Assembly (NCBI RefSeq): GCF_902500215.1
Contig: NZ_CABVOU010000015.1
Coordinates: 1 to 64,000 of the forward strand
Length of the DNA stretch: 64,000 nt
DNA from: Halomonas lysinitropha
GTDB taxonomy: Bacteria; Pseudomonadota; Gammaproteobacteria; Pseudomonadales; Halomonadaceae
Reading direction: 5' to 3'
The notes under the pieces were generated by a model, which was not told the DNA's origin, ran no database searches, and saw only the letters and a list, made by a program, of their open reading frames with translations. Positions 41,849-51,512 of this stretch are shown here, piece after piece. Within the stretch, counting starts at the first letter, position 1. Each line of letters starts with the position of its first letter. Position numbers and translations under genes: made by a program.

Positions 41849-41979
41849 CGAGTGACTATAGGACCTCCTGCCCATGCATGACAACCGGCATGCCTGGGGT
41901 GTTACATTTTTAAACACTCGGCAGTTCCGGGCTGCACGGTGAGTCAGCACTCGCTCGCCCTGTCGAGGCTTCCTCTTCC

Positions 41980-43494
41980 TCAGGCCATGAAGAGCCGATA
42001 GGCCGGGTTGTCACTCTCCTTCCAGTAGCGATACCCGATGTCGTCGAAATATTCCTCGACATGCGTCCGGTCGCCATTGGGTACCTGCATGCCCACCAGT
42101 ACCCGGCCATAGGCGGCTCCATGGTTGCGGTAGTGGAACAACGAGATGTTCCAGTCATGAGGCAGGTGGGTGAGGAAGTTCATCAGCGCCCCGGGGCGCT
42201 CCGGGAACTCGAAGCGATAGACCTCCTCGTCGAAATGCTCCTTCGGCCGGCCGCCCCCCAGGTGGCGGATATGCAGCTTGGCCAGCTCGTTGTCGGTGAG
42301 GTCTTCCACGGGATAGCCGGCACCACGGAGCTTATCGATCACCGCCTGGCGGTCCTCGCCGCCGGGCTTCACCTGGACGCCGACGAAGATATGGGCCTTC
42401 TCGGGGTCCGCGTAGCGGTAGTTGAACTCGGTGACCATCCGCTTGCCGATGGTGCGGCAGAACTTCTTGAAGCTGCCGGGCCTCTCGGGAATGGTCACGG
42501 CGAGGATCGCCTCGCGCTGCTCGCCCAGTTCGGTGCGCTCGGCGATGTGCTGCAGGCGGTCGAAGTTGGTGTTGGCCCCGGAGTTGATGCAGACGAGGGT
42601 CTGGTGCTCGGCACCGGTCTGCTGGATGTACTTCTTGAGGCCCGCCAGCGAGAGCGCCCCGGAGGTCTCGGAGACCGCACGGGTATCCTCGAAGATGTCC
42701 TTCACCGCGGCACACATCTCGTCGGTGGTAACGGTGATGACGTCGTCGATCAGGTCGCGCAGGATCGAGAAGGGCACCTCGCCGATCTGCGCCACGGCCA
42801 CGCCCTCGGCGAAGACCCCGACCTGGTCCAGCACCACGCGCTCCCCGGCGGCCAGCGCCGCCTTGAGGCAGGCGCTGTCCTCGGACTCCACCCCGATCAC
42901 CTTGATCTCGGGCCGAAGGTACTTGATGTAGGCGGCCATGCCGGCGATCAGGCCGCCGCCGCCCACCGGCACGAAGATGGCATCGATCGGCCCGCCATGC
43001 TGGCGCAGGATCTCCACGGCGATGGTGCCCTGACCGGCGATGACATCGATGTCATCGAAGGGCGGGATATAGGTGTAGCCGTGCTCGGCGATCAGCTCCT
43101 GGGCATGGGCCGCCGCCTCGGCGAAGGCATCGCCCTTGAGCACCACCTTGGCGCCCCGCGCCCGCACCGCCTGGACCTTGATCTCCGGCGTGATGCGGGG
43201 CATCACGATCACCGCCTTGACGCCCATCTGCTTGGCCGCCATCGCGAGCCCCTGGGCATGGTTGCCCGCCGAGGCGGCAATCACGCCCTGGTCCTTCTGC
43301 GCCTCGCTGAGCTGAGCCATCTTGTTGTAGGCGCCACGAATCTTGAAGGAGTAGACCGGCTGCAGGTCCTCGCGCTTGATCAGGATCTGGTTGTTGAAAC
43401 GGCGGGAGAGGAAGGGGGCCGGGGAGATCGGCGTTTCCCGGGCGGCTTCATAGACCCGGGCCTGGAGAATCTTCTTGACGGTAGCTTCGAGCAT
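41980..43494 (-). CDS. ilvA: Threonine ammonia-lyase, biosynthetic
   Basis: PLP enzyme (504 aa) making 2-oxobutyrate from threonine, first step of isoleucine synthesis. The catalytic domain has KREDLQPVYSFKIRGAYNKM (PLP lysine), ASAGNHAQGLAMAA and VPVGGGGLIAGMAAYIK. Two C-terminal ACT domains (about 330-410 and 425-500, with ERPGSFKKFCRTIG and ERPGALMNFLTHLP) mark the isoleucine-inhibited biosynthetic form. I use ATG 43494; longer upstream sequence is not conserved. It diverges from rpiA, and a hairpin lies in its leader. Confidence 0.95.
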   Translation of the reverse strand: MLEATVKKILQARVYEAARETPISPAPFLSRRFNNQILIKREDLQPVYSFKIRGAYNKMAQLSEAQKDQGVIAASAGNHAQGLAMAAKQMGVKAVIVMPRITPEIKVQAVRARGAKVVLKGDAFAEAAAHAQELIAEHGYTYIPPFDDIDVIAGQGTIAVEILRQHGGPIDAIFVPVGGGGLIAGMAAYIKYLRPEIKVIGVESEDSACLKAALAAGERVVLDQVGVFAEGVAVAQIGEVPFSILRDLIDDVITVTTDEMCAAVKDIFEDTRAVSETSGALSLAGLKKYIQQTGAEHQTLVCINSGANTNFDRLQHIAERTELGEQREAILAVTIPERPGSFKKFCRTIGKRMVTEFNYRYADPEKAHIFVGVQVKPGGEDRQAVIDKLRGAGYPVEDLTDNELAKLHIRHLGGGRPKEHFDEEVYRFEFPERPGALMNFLTHLPHDWNISLFHYRNHGAAYGRVLVGMQVPNGDRTHVEEYFDDIGYRYWKESDNPAYRLFMA

Positions 43495-43526
43495 CCTGAT
43501 ATCCCAGAGGCGTGATGCGGGGCGGC

Positions 43527-43554
43527 AGAGGTTGCTGCACTGCAGAGAACCTCT
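43527..43554 (-). other. Inverted repeat in the ilvA leader
   Basis: AGAGGTT (43527-43533) and AACCTCT (43548-43554) are perfect 7-base arms, with CTGC...GCAG pairing further inside. The structure would lie 33-60 bases upstream of the ilvA start codon in its mRNA. No leader peptide or T-run is evident, so attenuation is not claimed. Confidence 0.35.
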
Positions 43555-43606
43555 ATTGGTAGCATTGCGGCGACCATGGCGTCCAGCATCCACCACCGGC
43601 ATCGCC

Positions 43607-43612
43607 TATAAT
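43607..43612 (+). promoter_or_regulatory. -10 box of the rpiA promoter (TATAAT)
   Basis: A perfect TATAAT lies 38 bases before the rpiA start. The -35 region at about 43584-43589 (CAGCAT) is poor, so an activator or weak promoter is likely. The 156-base divergent spacer to ilvA contains only this and the ilvA leader repeat. Confidence 0.5.
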
Positions 43613-43650
43613 GGCGCGGTATTCGCCATCCACCCGTCAGCGAGCAGCAT

Positions 43651-44325
43651 ATGACCCAGGACGAACTCAAGGACGCCGTGGCCGCCGCCGCCATCGACGA
43701 GATCCGCCCCCGACTCGAGGGCGACACCATTCTCGGCATCGGCACCGGCTCCACCGCGAACCGGTTTATCGACAGGCTGGCGGCCCTGCGCCATGATTTC
43801 CGCGGTGCCGTGGCCAGCTCCGAGGCCAGCGCCGAGCGCCTGCGCGGCTTCGGCATCGAGATCTTCGAACTCAACGAGGCCGGCACCGTGCCCTTCTACA
43901 TTGATGGCGCCGACGAAGTGAACGCTCACTTCCACATGATCAAGGGGGGCGGCGCGGCTCTGACTCGGGAAAAAGTTGTCGCCGCCTGTGCCGAACGCTT
44001 CATCTGCATCGCCGACGCCTCCAAGAGGGTCGAGCGGCTGGGACACTTTCCGCTCCCGGTAGAGGTCATCCCCATGGCCCGCTCCTACGTGGCACGGGAG
44101 CTGGTCAAGCTGGGTGCCGATCCGGTCTATCGCCAGGGGGTGGTCACCGACAATGGCAACCAGATCATCGACTGCTTCGAGTTCATGATCGACGACCCGG
44201 TGGCCATGGAGGCACGACTCAATGCCATCGTCGGCGTGGTCACCAACGGCCTTTTCGCAGCGCGCGGTGCCGATGTGCTGCTGCTGGGCACCGAGCAGGG
44301 CGTGGAGCGTCTGCTGCCCGCCTGA
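43651..44325 (+). CDS. rpiA: Ribose-5-phosphate isomerase A
   Basis: A 224-aa enzyme interconverting ribose-5-phosphate and ribulose-5-phosphate in the pentose phosphate pathway. Signature segments are [58 protein letters not shown] and [11 protein letters not shown]. It diverges from ilvA, as in E. coli and many relatives, and converges with waaA 19 bases away. Confidence 0.97.
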   Translation: MTQDELKDAVAAAAIDEIRPRLEGDTILGIGTGSTANRFIDRLAALRHDFRGAVASSEASAERLRGFGIEIFELNEAGTVPFYIDGADEVNAHFHMIKGGGAALTREKVVAACAERFICIADASKRVERLGHFPLPVEVIPMARSYVARELVKLGADPVYRQGVVTDNGNQIIDCFEFMIDDPVAMEARLNAIVGVVTNGLFAARGADVLLLGTEQGVERLLPA

Positions 44326-44344
44326 CCCCACCTGAAGTAAGTGC

Positions 44345-45646
44345 TCACTCCGCCTGCATGAGGCCCTCCAGGCCAGCCAGAGTGCGCGCCAGGGCCCCAC
44401 GGTTGGCCATGACCACGTCGCGGCCGGCCTCGGCGAGACGGCGACGCGCTCCCGGATCGTCGAACAGACGCAGCAGTTCAGCGGCGAGGGCCGCGGCGTC
44501 ATCGACCTCCACCAGAGCATCCGCCTCGCGCATCACCTCGGCCACATCCTCGAAATTGGCCAGTGCCGGCCCGCTGAGCACCGGGATGCCCAGGGCGGCC
44601 GGCTCCAGCAGATTATGTCCGCCGATGGGCACCAGGCTGCCACCGACGAATGCCAGATCGGATGCGCCATAGAGCGCCAGCAACTCCCCCATGGTGTCAC
44701 CCAGGTACACCGCCGTGTCGTCCCCGGGCCACTCATCGCGGGAACGGCGCGCCAGCGTCAGGCCCGTCTGGCGGCACAGGGAGGCCACGGCGTCGAACCG
44801 CCGGGGGTGACGGGGCACCAGGACCAGCAACGCGCCGGGAAGCCGCTCCCGCAGGCGGGCATGGGCGGCCAGCACCTGCTCGTCCTCGCCGGGATGGGTG
44901 GAGCCGGCCACCCAGACCGGCCGGCTGCCGAGCCGGGTGCGCAAGTGCTCACTCACCTCTTCAGTCTCACCGTTGGCGCCGATATCGAACTTCAGCGAGC
45001 CCACCACCGTGGTGCGCTCCCCCGCCATGCCCAACTCAATGAAGCGCCGGGCATCGGCGTCAGACTTGGCCGCCAGCCATGCCACATGGCTCAGGGCCTC
45101 CGCCATCAGCGGGCGCATTCGGCGATAGCCGCGCCAGGCACGCGGCGAGAGGCGGCCGTTGACCACCGCGACCGGGACGGCCGACCGATCGCACTCGGCC
45201 AGCAGATTGGGCCAGAGCTCGGTCTCGAAGAAGATGGCGAGCTCAGGGCGCAAGCGGGCGACGAAGCGGCGGGCCGCGCCGGGGAAGTCCAGCGGCACGA
45301 AGTGATGACTCACTTCGCCTCTACTCCCTGAATCGTGGCCACCCGCTGCCAGCGACAGCACCCGTTCCGCCCCGGTGGCGGTCATGGTGGTGATGACCAG
45401 GCGGTGACCGGGCCAGCGCTGCCCGAGCGCCTCGAACAAGGGCCGTGCGGCCTGCACCTCGCCCACCGAGGCGCAATGCAGCCAGAGGGTGCGATCTTCC
45501 TTTCCGGCAGAAGGAATGAAACCCAGCCGCTCACGACGCAGTCGCCCGGGCAGCTGCTCGCGCCAGACGCGACGCCAGATCAGCGGCGCAAGAAGGTAGA
45601 GGAACGTCGCATAACCGCGAAGGACCCAGGGATGTGATGTCGACAT
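44345..45646 (-). CDS. waaA: 3-deoxy-D-manno-octulosonic acid (Kdo) transferase
   Basis: A 433-aa GT30 enzyme adding Kdo to lipid A at the cytoplasmic face of the inner membrane. An N-terminal helix (about 8-24, GYATFLYLLAPLIWRRVWRE) is followed by LWLHCASVGEVQAARPLFEAL, FETELWPNLLAEC, VVNGRLSPRAWRGYRRM, and VAGSTHPGEDE. The C-terminal half has the nucleotide-sugar domain with GGHNLLEPAALGIPVLSGP. Its ATG overlaps the hldE stop (TGATG), so the two are translationally coupled. A Kdo kinase is encoded nearby at 48162. Confidence 0.96.
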   Translation of the reverse strand: MSTSHPWVLRGYATFLYLLAPLIWRRVWREQLPGRLRRERLGFIPSAGKEDRTLWLHCASVGEVQAARPLFEALGQRWPGHRLVITTMTATGAERVLSLAAGGHDSGSRGEVSHHFVPLDFPGAARRFVARLRPELAIFFETELWPNLLAECDRSAVPVAVVNGRLSPRAWRGYRRMRPLMAEALSHVAWLAAKSDADARRFIELGMAGERTTVVGSLKFDIGANGETEEVSEHLRTRLGSRPVWVAGSTHPGEDEQVLAAHARLRERLPGALLVLVPRHPRRFDAVASLCRQTGLTLARRSRDEWPGDDTAVYLGDTMGELLALYGASDLAFVGGSLVPIGGHNLLEPAALGIPVLSGPALANFEDVAEVMREADALVEVDDAAALAAELLRLFDDPGARRRLAEAGRDVVMANRGALARTLAGLEGLMQAE

Positions 45647-47076
45647 CAGGTCTCGCGATCAAGGATGGTGGCGATCATCGCCGTGGTGGAGACGCCATCC
45701 TCGAAGCCCAGCACCCTGACCTCGCCCCCCGCGTCACGGACGGCCGCGCCGCCGGCGATCTCCTCGGGACGATAGTCACCGCCCTTGACCAGCACGTCGG
45801 GCAGCACCGCCTCGATCAGTCGCTGAGGGGTATCCTCGCCGAAGGGCACCACCCAGTCGACGGCACCCAGGCCGGCCAGTACCTGCATGCGCCTCGCCAG
45901 GGGATTGATGGGGCGCTTGGGGCCCTTGAGCCGGCCGATGGAGGCATCGTCGTTGACCGCCACCACCAGTCGGTCACCAAGTCGACGGGCCTGCTCCAGG
46001 TAGGCGACATGGCCCGCATGCAGGATGTCGAAGCAGCCATTGGTCATCACCACCCGCTCGCCGCGGGCCTGGGCGGCACGCACCGCCTCGATCAGTGCCG
46101 GCTCCTCGATCACCCCGAACTCGGCGAGCTTGTCGCCGTGCAGGGCCGTATAGAGCTCGGCAATGGACAGGGTCGCGGTACCGGGCTTGGCGACAACCAG
46201 CCCGGCGGCAAGGTTGGCCAGGGTCATTGCCTCGGCGAAGCCGTGTCCCGCCGCCAGTGCCAGGCCCAGTATGCCGATCACGGTGTCACCTGCCCCGGTG
46301 ACGTCGAAGACCTCACGGGCTCGAGTAGGCAAGTGAAGCGGCTCGTGTCCCTCGCGGATCAGCGTCATCCCCTTCTCGCTGCGGGTAATCAGCAGCGCTT
46401 CAAGCTCCAACTCGGCGCGCAGCGTCTCTCCCCGGGCGGCGAGTTCGGCATCGTTTCGACAGTGACCCATCACGGCCTCGAATTCACCCAGGTTGGGAGT
46501 AATCACACTGGCACCGCGGTAGCGGCCAAAGTCGCTGCCCTTGGGGTCCACCAGCACCCGCTTGCCGGCGGCCTTGACCAGCTGGATCAGCGCCTCGATT
46601 CGGTTCAGGGTCCCCTTGCCGTAGTCGGAGAGAATCACCAGGTCACAGTCGGGCAAAGCGGCCTCGACGCGTGAAAGCAGCCCCGTGGTATCGACATCAC
46701 CGAGCCCCTGCTCGAAGTCCAGGCGGATCAGCTGCTGGTTGCGGCTCATCACTCTCAGCTTGGTGATGGTGGGAATACCGGGGCTCCGATCGAAGTGAGT
46801 ACTTACTCCGCAATCTTCCAGGCGGGAAATCAGACGGTCGGCATTGTCATCGTCGCCCACCAGCCCGGCCAAGGCGGCATGAGCGCCGAGGGAAGCAATA
46901 TTGAGCGCCACGTTGGCGGCCCCGCCGGGACGGTCCTCCGCCTCCTCGACCCGAACCACCGGCACCGGCGCCTCCGGGGAGATCCGCGAAGTCCCGCCAT
47001 GCCAGTAACGGTCGAGCATGACATCGCCCACCACCAGCAGACGAGAGCGCTCCAGGGCGGTCAGGTCAAGTTTCAT
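45646..47076 (-). CDS. hldE: Bifunctional heptose-7-phosphate kinase / heptose-1-phosphate adenylyltransferase
   Basis: A 476-aa two-domain enzyme of ADP-heptose synthesis. The ribokinase-like domain (1-315) has [25 protein letters not shown] and the anion-hole motif [20 protein letters not shown]. The C-terminal nucleotidyltransferase domain (342-476) has [32 protein letters not shown]. It overlaps the GT9 gene by 11 bases upstream and waaA by one base downstream, forming a tight LPS operon. HldD and GmhB of the same pathway are encoded at 57158 and 61415. Confidence 0.96.
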   Translation of the reverse strand: MKLDLTALERSRLLVVGDVMLDRYWHGGTSRISPEAPVPVVRVEEAEDRPGGAANVALNIASLGAHAALAGLVGDDDNADRLISRLEDCGVSTHFDRSPGIPTITKLRVMSRNQQLIRLDFEQGLGDVDTTGLLSRVEAALPDCDLVILSDYGKGTLNRIEALIQLVKAAGKRVLVDPKGSDFGRYRGASVITPNLGEFEAVMGHCRNDAELAARGETLRAELELEALLITRSEKGMTLIREGHEPLHLPTRAREVFDVTGAGDTVIGILGLALAAGHGFAEAMTLANLAAGLVVAKPGTATLSIAELYTALHGDKLAEFGVIEEPALIEAVRAAQARGERVVMTNGCFDILHAGHVAYLEQARRLGDRLVVAVNDDASIGRLKGPKRPINPLARRMQVLAGLGAVDWVVPFGEDTPQRLIEAVLPDVLVKGGDYRPEEIAGGAAVRDAGGEVRVLGFEDGVSTTAMIATILDRET

Positions 47077-48163
47077 CAGGGAACTCCATGTCCTGCGGGG
47101 TCTCGGATAGGGCCAGCACCGCTTCGAGGCGTTCGATCACATCCTCGGCACGAATGAGCGACATGGCATCGGGGTGACGGACTCGCTGGCCCCAGGGAAG
47201 GTCCTCGGGCGTCTTGTGCAGGAAGGCACGCACGGCATCGGGATAGCGGTCGACCACGAAATCGCGCCACAGGTAGGGCCCGGCCCGGCCGGGGTTGGTG
47301 GTCGCATAGAGCCCCACCACGGGCGCACCCAGCGCATTGGCCATATGCACCGGGCCAGAGTCCGGAGCGATCGTCGCCCGACTTTGCCGGATCAGCGCCA
47401 GCAGGCCCTTGAGCGAGGTTTCACCGATGACATCGATCACCACCTCGTCGGGACAGAGGGCCTGGATGCGCTCACCCAGCTGGCGTTCCTGGGTGCTGCC
47501 ACCGCCGGTGAGTACCGTCTTCAGCTCGTGCTGACGCCAGGCATGGTCGATCACTGCCGCATAGCCCTCGGCGGACCAGTTGCGGAAATTGCGCAAGCGC
47601 GGATTGGCGCAGGGGCTGATCAGCAGGTAGGCCGATTCCCCGGTGATGCCACGCGCCTCCTCGACGGCCGTCCCGGGCACCGGAAGATCCCAGGCCAGAG
47701 AGAGATCCTCGACACCCAGCAGGCGAGCGAAATCGAGATACGATTCGAGCACATGGGCCCGTGGATGTGGCGCCAGCTGGCGCTGGGTGAACCAGTGCTG
47801 GAGATCCTTGGCACGGGCCTTGTCATAGCCCACTCGGAGGTCGGCCTTCAGGCCCAGGGAAAGCACACTGGCGCGCAGCGCCTGCTGCATGTGCAGCAGC
47901 AGGTCGAAGCGGGTATCGGCCAGCTCGCGCCATAGGGCGCGCATGCCCGCCAGTCCCGTCGCCTTGTCGTAGACGACGAACTCGACCCCGGAGAGGCCCG
48001 ACAGTAGACTGTTCTCCGCCTTGCCGATGATCCAGGTGATCCGCGCCTCGGGCCACTGACGCTGCAGGGCACGCACCGTCGGCACCAGGTTACAGACATC
48101 GCCCAGGGCAGAGAGCCGCAGTACGCAGATATGCTGAGGTCGGGCAGGCAGAGGATGCTTCAT
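47066..48163 (-). CDS. Glycosyltransferase family 9 (heptosyltransferase-like)
   Basis: A 365-aa GT9 protein. The N-terminus is [27 protein letters not shown] and the donor domain contains [26 protein letters not shown] and [32 protein letters not shown], both usual for ADP-heptose:LPS transferases. Whether it is WaaC or another core heptosyltransferase is not clear; WaaF is encoded at 56125. The start is taken as ATG 48163 because conservation begins just after it; its ribosome site is weak. The start codon shares a CATG with the divergent Kdo kinase start. Confidence 0.85.
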   Translation of the reverse strand: MKHPLPARPQHICVLRLSALGDVCNLVPTVRALQRQWPEARITWIIGKAENSLLSGLSGVEFVVYDKATGLAGMRALWRELADTRFDLLLHMQQALRASVLSLGLKADLRVGYDKARAKDLQHWFTQRQLAPHPRAHVLESYLDFARLLGVEDLSLAWDLPVPGTAVEEARGITGESAYLLISPCANPRLRNFRNWSAEGYAAVIDHAWRQHELKTVLTGGGSTQERQLGERIQALCPDEVVIDVIGETSLKGLLALIRQSRATIAPDSGPVHMANALGAPVVGLYATTNPGRAGPYLWRDFVVDRYPDAVRAFLHKTPEDLPWGQRVRHPDAMSLIRAEDVIERLEAVLALSETPQDMEFPDET

Positions 48164-48866
48164 GCGCTTGGCAACGTATCGAAAGGGAAGGGACAGCATT
48201 TTATATGATGCCGACAGTGTATGTGACGCCGACTCGCCGCCACAAATCGGCCCGGCGCTCTTCGACCCCGATGCCTGGTACCGACGGGGGCTAGTCATCG
48301 GCGAGGCCCCCGGACGTGGAACCAGCCTCTTCCTCGCTGTCGACAGTGAAGAGTGGGTATTGCGCCCCTACCGCCGCGGCGGCCTGATCGCCCGGTTGAG
48401 CGAACGACGCTATGTATGGACCGGCCTGGAAAGGACACGGGCCTTTCGCGAGTTCCACCTGACCGCCAGCCTATCTGCCCAAGGACTTCGCGTACCCCGG
48501 CCGGTAGCCGCAGGCATTACCCGCCACGGTTTTTGCTATGAGGCCGCCATTATCACCGTACGCATTCCCGGCGCCCGCGCCCTGGCTGACCTGCTTGTCG
48601 AGGAAGACGCCGATGAATCTCTGCTACGACGTGTTGGTGCCACTATCCGCCGTTTCCATGAGGCCGGGCTGGACCATGTGGACCTCAACGCCCGGAACCT
48701 ACTGATCGACCCGCAGGGCAAGGTCTGGCTGATCGATCTGGACCGTTGCCGGCTGCGCCCGAAGGGCGACTGGCAGGCCAGGAACCTCAAGAGGCTGGAA
48801 CGTTCACTGGCCAAGCATGAAGCCGCCGGCGCCTTAGAAGATATCAAGAAGGGTTATAATCTTTAA
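48162..48866 (+). CDS. kdkA: 3-deoxy-D-manno-octulosonic acid kinase
   Basis: A 234-aa kinase-fold protein phosphorylating Kdo on the LPS inner core. Motifs are LRPYRRGGLIARLSERRYVW, TRAFREFHLTASLSAQGLRVPRPVAAG, and the catalytic loop DHVDLNARNLLIDPQGKVWLIDLDRCRLR. AGAGGA is 6-7 bases upstream of the ATG, inside the antisense of the GT9 gene. The two divergent start codons overlap in CATG, so each gene's 5' signals lie within the other's coding sequence. An AT-rich, gene-free 157-base spacer with a weak GAGGAA/TTCCTC hairpin (48871-48894) follows. Confidence 0.88.
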   Translation: MRLATYRKGRDSILYDADSVCDADSPPQIGPALFDPDAWYRRGLVIGEAPGRGTSLFLAVDSEEWVLRPYRRGGLIARLSERRYVWTGLERTRAFREFHLTASLSAQGLRVPRPVAAGITRHGFCYEAAIITVRIPGARALADLLVEEDADESLLRRVGATIRRFHEAGLDHVDLNARNLLIDPQGKVWLIDLDRCRLRPKGDWQARNLKRLERSLAKHEAAGALEDIKKGYNL

Positions 48867-49023
48867 TACAGAGGAATCTTAATTATTTTTCCTCAATGGA
48901 TGCTTCCCGACTCGAGGATAAATGCGCCTTTTCCAGAATGGAAACATGACACTCCCACCGCGGCCTTGCCGATCAATCTGAGCCAATACGCAAAAAATGA
49001 AAGGAAATTATAGGTCATTAACC

Positions 49024-50373
49024 ATGCATGCCAAAGCCTGCCCACCTAGGACATTCAGTGTTATGCCGCTATGGTTATGGCAACTAGGTGGTGTGACCTT
49101 GATGATGTACGGGGCGCTGCGTGTTTTATGGCCTACGGTAGGATCGCCGGCCGAAACTATTACCGCACTCCTCGGGCTATTTTCGGTACTATTCTATGGA
49201 AGACAGCTGCGTTCATCTGCTCCGATGTGGCTACTAGGAGCCGCCTTGCTGGTACAACTTTTATCATGGACGCTGGGGTATTTCCATCATCCTGAATGGG
49301 TAGCAGACAATCCTAGACTCGACCGTTTGGGCAAATTATTCATCTTCATTGCAGTGGCCTGGTGGCTTGCCGGAAGTACACAACGAACCTTGCAACTATG
49401 GGCCCTCGCGCTGATTGGCTTTGTAATAGGAACCTTCGTCCTCGGTGACGGACTGGCCGAATGGCAGTCGGGATTGAGCGGTCAGCGTATCGGATTTGGC
49501 ATCCGCAATTTACAGCATGGCTCCATGCTGTTTGGCGTAGTTTTCCTAGGGTTGATCATTTTTTCTCCGCGCTTCTTCTCGGCAGGCCCATGGCGAGTTT
49601 TGCGGGCAATGACATGGAGCCTTCTGATCACGGTTTCTCTGTTAGGTGTACTGATCGGCCAGACACGCGCGGTGTGGCTAGCCCTGTCACTGGCGCTACC
49701 CATTACGCTGATGCTGTGGCTTTATCATGCAAGTCCCGGGGTGCAATCAGCGCGTGGCCGGAAAGGAGCACTGCTCGGCCTGTGCCTCGTTATCATAGCG
49801 GCTGTAGGGTTCTTGATGCTCTTCTACCAGCCGCTGATGGAACGTGTCACCGCTGAGAAAGAGGTGGTGGCACAGCTATTGAGTGGAGAAGTGGGAAACA
49901 TTCCCTATACCAGCATCGGCATCCGCATCAACACCTGGTTCGCCGCCGCTGAGTGGATCCAGCAGCGTCCCGTAGTAGGCTGGGGCGGAGAGGCACGCAG
50001 CCTGGTAATCGAGCATACACCATGGCTGCCTCCCTTCGTGAAGGCGCATTTCGGCCACCTGCACAACTTCCTGCTGGAAGTCTGGGTAGCCTACGGCTTG
50101 CTCGGCGTTGGGGTGATCGCCACGCTGGCACTTTGGGTTGGCCTAAGAACCTGGCAGGCTTGGCGAGCAGGTGTGATGCCAGGGGATATAGCGCTGTTTG
50201 GTGCGAGTTTCTTTGTCTACTGGATGGTAGTCAATCAGTTCGAAGCCTACAACGCCTTCTGGACCGGTGTCTTCGTACACAATCTGGTGGTAGGAGGCTT
50301 GGTGACGCATATCTGGCGCTGGCAGTACGCAGCCGTTCCCACCGCCACAGAGGGTAATGAATGCGCACGCTAG
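49024..50373 (+). CDS. O-antigen ligase/polymerase family protein (WaaL-like)
   Basis: A membrane protein of about 449 aa with some 11-12 hydrophobic segments and a Wzy_C/O-antigen-ligase core (IGFGIRNLQHGSMLFGVVFLG, LIGQTRAVWLALSLALP, then a large periplasmic loop with PYTSIGIRINTWFAAAEWIQQRPVVGWG and HLHNFLLEVWVAYGLLG). It should attach O-antigen or another glycan to the core. The start is uncertain: ATG 49024 has a weak AGG; ATG 48997 in frame has none. The 5' half uses more AT-rich codons than its neighbours. Its stop overlaps the next gene by 13 bases. Confidence 0.82.
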   Translation: MHAKACPPRTFSVMPLWLWQLGGVTLMMYGALRVLWPTVGSPAETITALLGLFSVLFYGRQLRSSAPMWLLGAALLVQLLSWTLGYFHHPEWVADNPRLDRLGKLFIFIAVAWWLAGSTQRTLQLWALALIGFVIGTFVLGDGLAEWQSGLSGQRIGFGIRNLQHGSMLFGVVFLGLIIFSPRFFSAGPWRVLRAMTWSLLITVSLLGVLIGQTRAVWLALSLALPITLMLWLYHASPGVQSARGRKGALLGLCLVIIAAVGFLMLFYQPLMERVTAEKEVVAQLLSGEVGNIPYTSIGIRINTWFAAAEWIQQRPVVGWGGEARSLVIEHTPWLPPFVKAHFGHLHNFLLEVWVAYGLLGVGVIATLALWVGLRTWQAWRAGVMPGDIALFGASFFVYWMVVNQFEAYNAFWTGVFVHNLVVGGLVTHIWRWQYAAVPTATEGNECAR

Positions 50374-51512
50374 TGGTCGTTCGCACGCTGAAGATCGGCG
50401 GCATGGAAAGAGTTGCCGTCAACCTGGCTGACGCCTTCGCCGCCCAGGGTCACGAGAGCCATCTGATGACCTTCAAGGTGCGGCCACCGCACCTGTCACC
50501 CCAGGATACGCGAGTTCATGTGCACCACTTTGCGCTCTCCCGGGCGATGTGGCGCTCCGGCCTGGGGGGTGCCGTCGACATCGCCGCGCGGGTCGGCAAT
50601 GCCGTGATACGCAAGAGCCATTTCCTGATCGCTGGCTGGTGGGGTGGGCGACTCTTCCAGCGCGAGTTGCATCGCCTGGAGCAGCGGCATGGGCGCTTCG
50701 ATCGCATCATCTTCCGGGGCATGGGAACCTTCGAGGCGATCTGGTCCTTCCGCGACCCCCGCGCCTGCTACGTGCTGGAAAACATCCTGAAGATGGATGG
50801 CCAGCGGGACAGGCTGGCACGCCGCAAGGCCCGCTGCCTGTTTCACGGCAAGCACCTGGTCAGTGTCTCCGCGGGGGTCGAGCGCCAGGTAGATGCCACC
50901 CTGCGGGAGCTCGGCATCGTCCCCGCCTCCCTGCGAACCATCACCAATCCCTGCCCTATCGTCGATATCCGTCGCGCCGCCCAGGCAGACTCCCCGGCAA
51001 CGGCACATGCTCCCTATCTGCTTAACGTGGCGCGCCTGGTACCCCAGAAGAATCACCGCCTGCTGCTGCAGGCCTATGCGCTTCTGCGGACCTCCCTGCC
51101 CCTGGTGATCGTCGGTGACGGTCCCCTGCGCAAGGAGTTGGAGGCCTTGGCGGCGGAGTTGGGAGTCGCCGACCGGGTCCATTTCGCCGGGCGTCAACTT
51201 AACCCCTATCCCTGGATGCAGCACGCCCGGCTGTTCGTGCTGAGCTCCACCCATGAAGGGCTCGGGATCGTGCTGCTGGAAGCCCTGGCGTGTGGGACGC
51301 CGGTGGTCTCCGTGGACTGTCCCGGTGGCGTACGGGATATCATGCACGGAGAGCTGTCCGCCTATCTCAGCGAGATGACACCCGAGGCCCTGGCCGTTCG
51401 GGTGGACACGACCCTGGAAGCAGACGGCTACCCCATCGACGAGCACTGGCTTGACGCCTTCTCCCCGGCACAGGTTACCGCCAAGTTTCTGCAGGAGCCC
51501 GCTGACCCATGA
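50361..51512 (+). CDS. Glycosyltransferase family 4 (first copy)
   Basis: A 383-aa GT-B retaining glycosyltransferase. The acceptor domain begins VVRTLKIGGMERVAVNLADAFAAQGH; the donor domain has LNVARLVPQKNHRLLLQAYALL, VIVGDGPLRKELEALAAELGVADRVHFAGR and the E-x7-E motif SSTHEGLGIVLLEALACGTPVVSVDCPGGVRDI. GAGG precedes the ATG inside waaL. Sugar and linkage are unknown; LPS outer-core assembly is implied by context. Confidence 0.87.
   Translation: MRTLVVVRTLKIGGMERVAVNLADAFAAQGHESHLMTFKVRPPHLSPQDTRVHVHHFALSRAMWRSGLGGAVDIAARVGNAVIRKSHFLIAGWWGGRLFQRELHRLEQRHGRFDRIIFRGMGTFEAIWSFRDPRACYVLENILKMDGQRDRLARRKARCLFHGKHLVSVSAGVERQVDATLRELGIVPASLRTITNPCPIVDIRRAAQADSPATAHAPYLLNVARLVPQKNHRLLLQAYALLRTSLPLVIVGDGPLRKELEALAAELGVADRVHFAGRQLNPYPWMQHARLFVLSSTHEGLGIVLLEALACGTPVVSVDCPGGVRDIMHGELSAYLSEMTPEALAVRVDTTLEADGYPIDEHWLDAFSPAQVTAKFLQEPADP

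Noticed and set aside
42061..43515. 484-codon open frame on the plus strand
   Set aside because: Antisense of ilvA, which has full catalytic and ACT-domain motifs.
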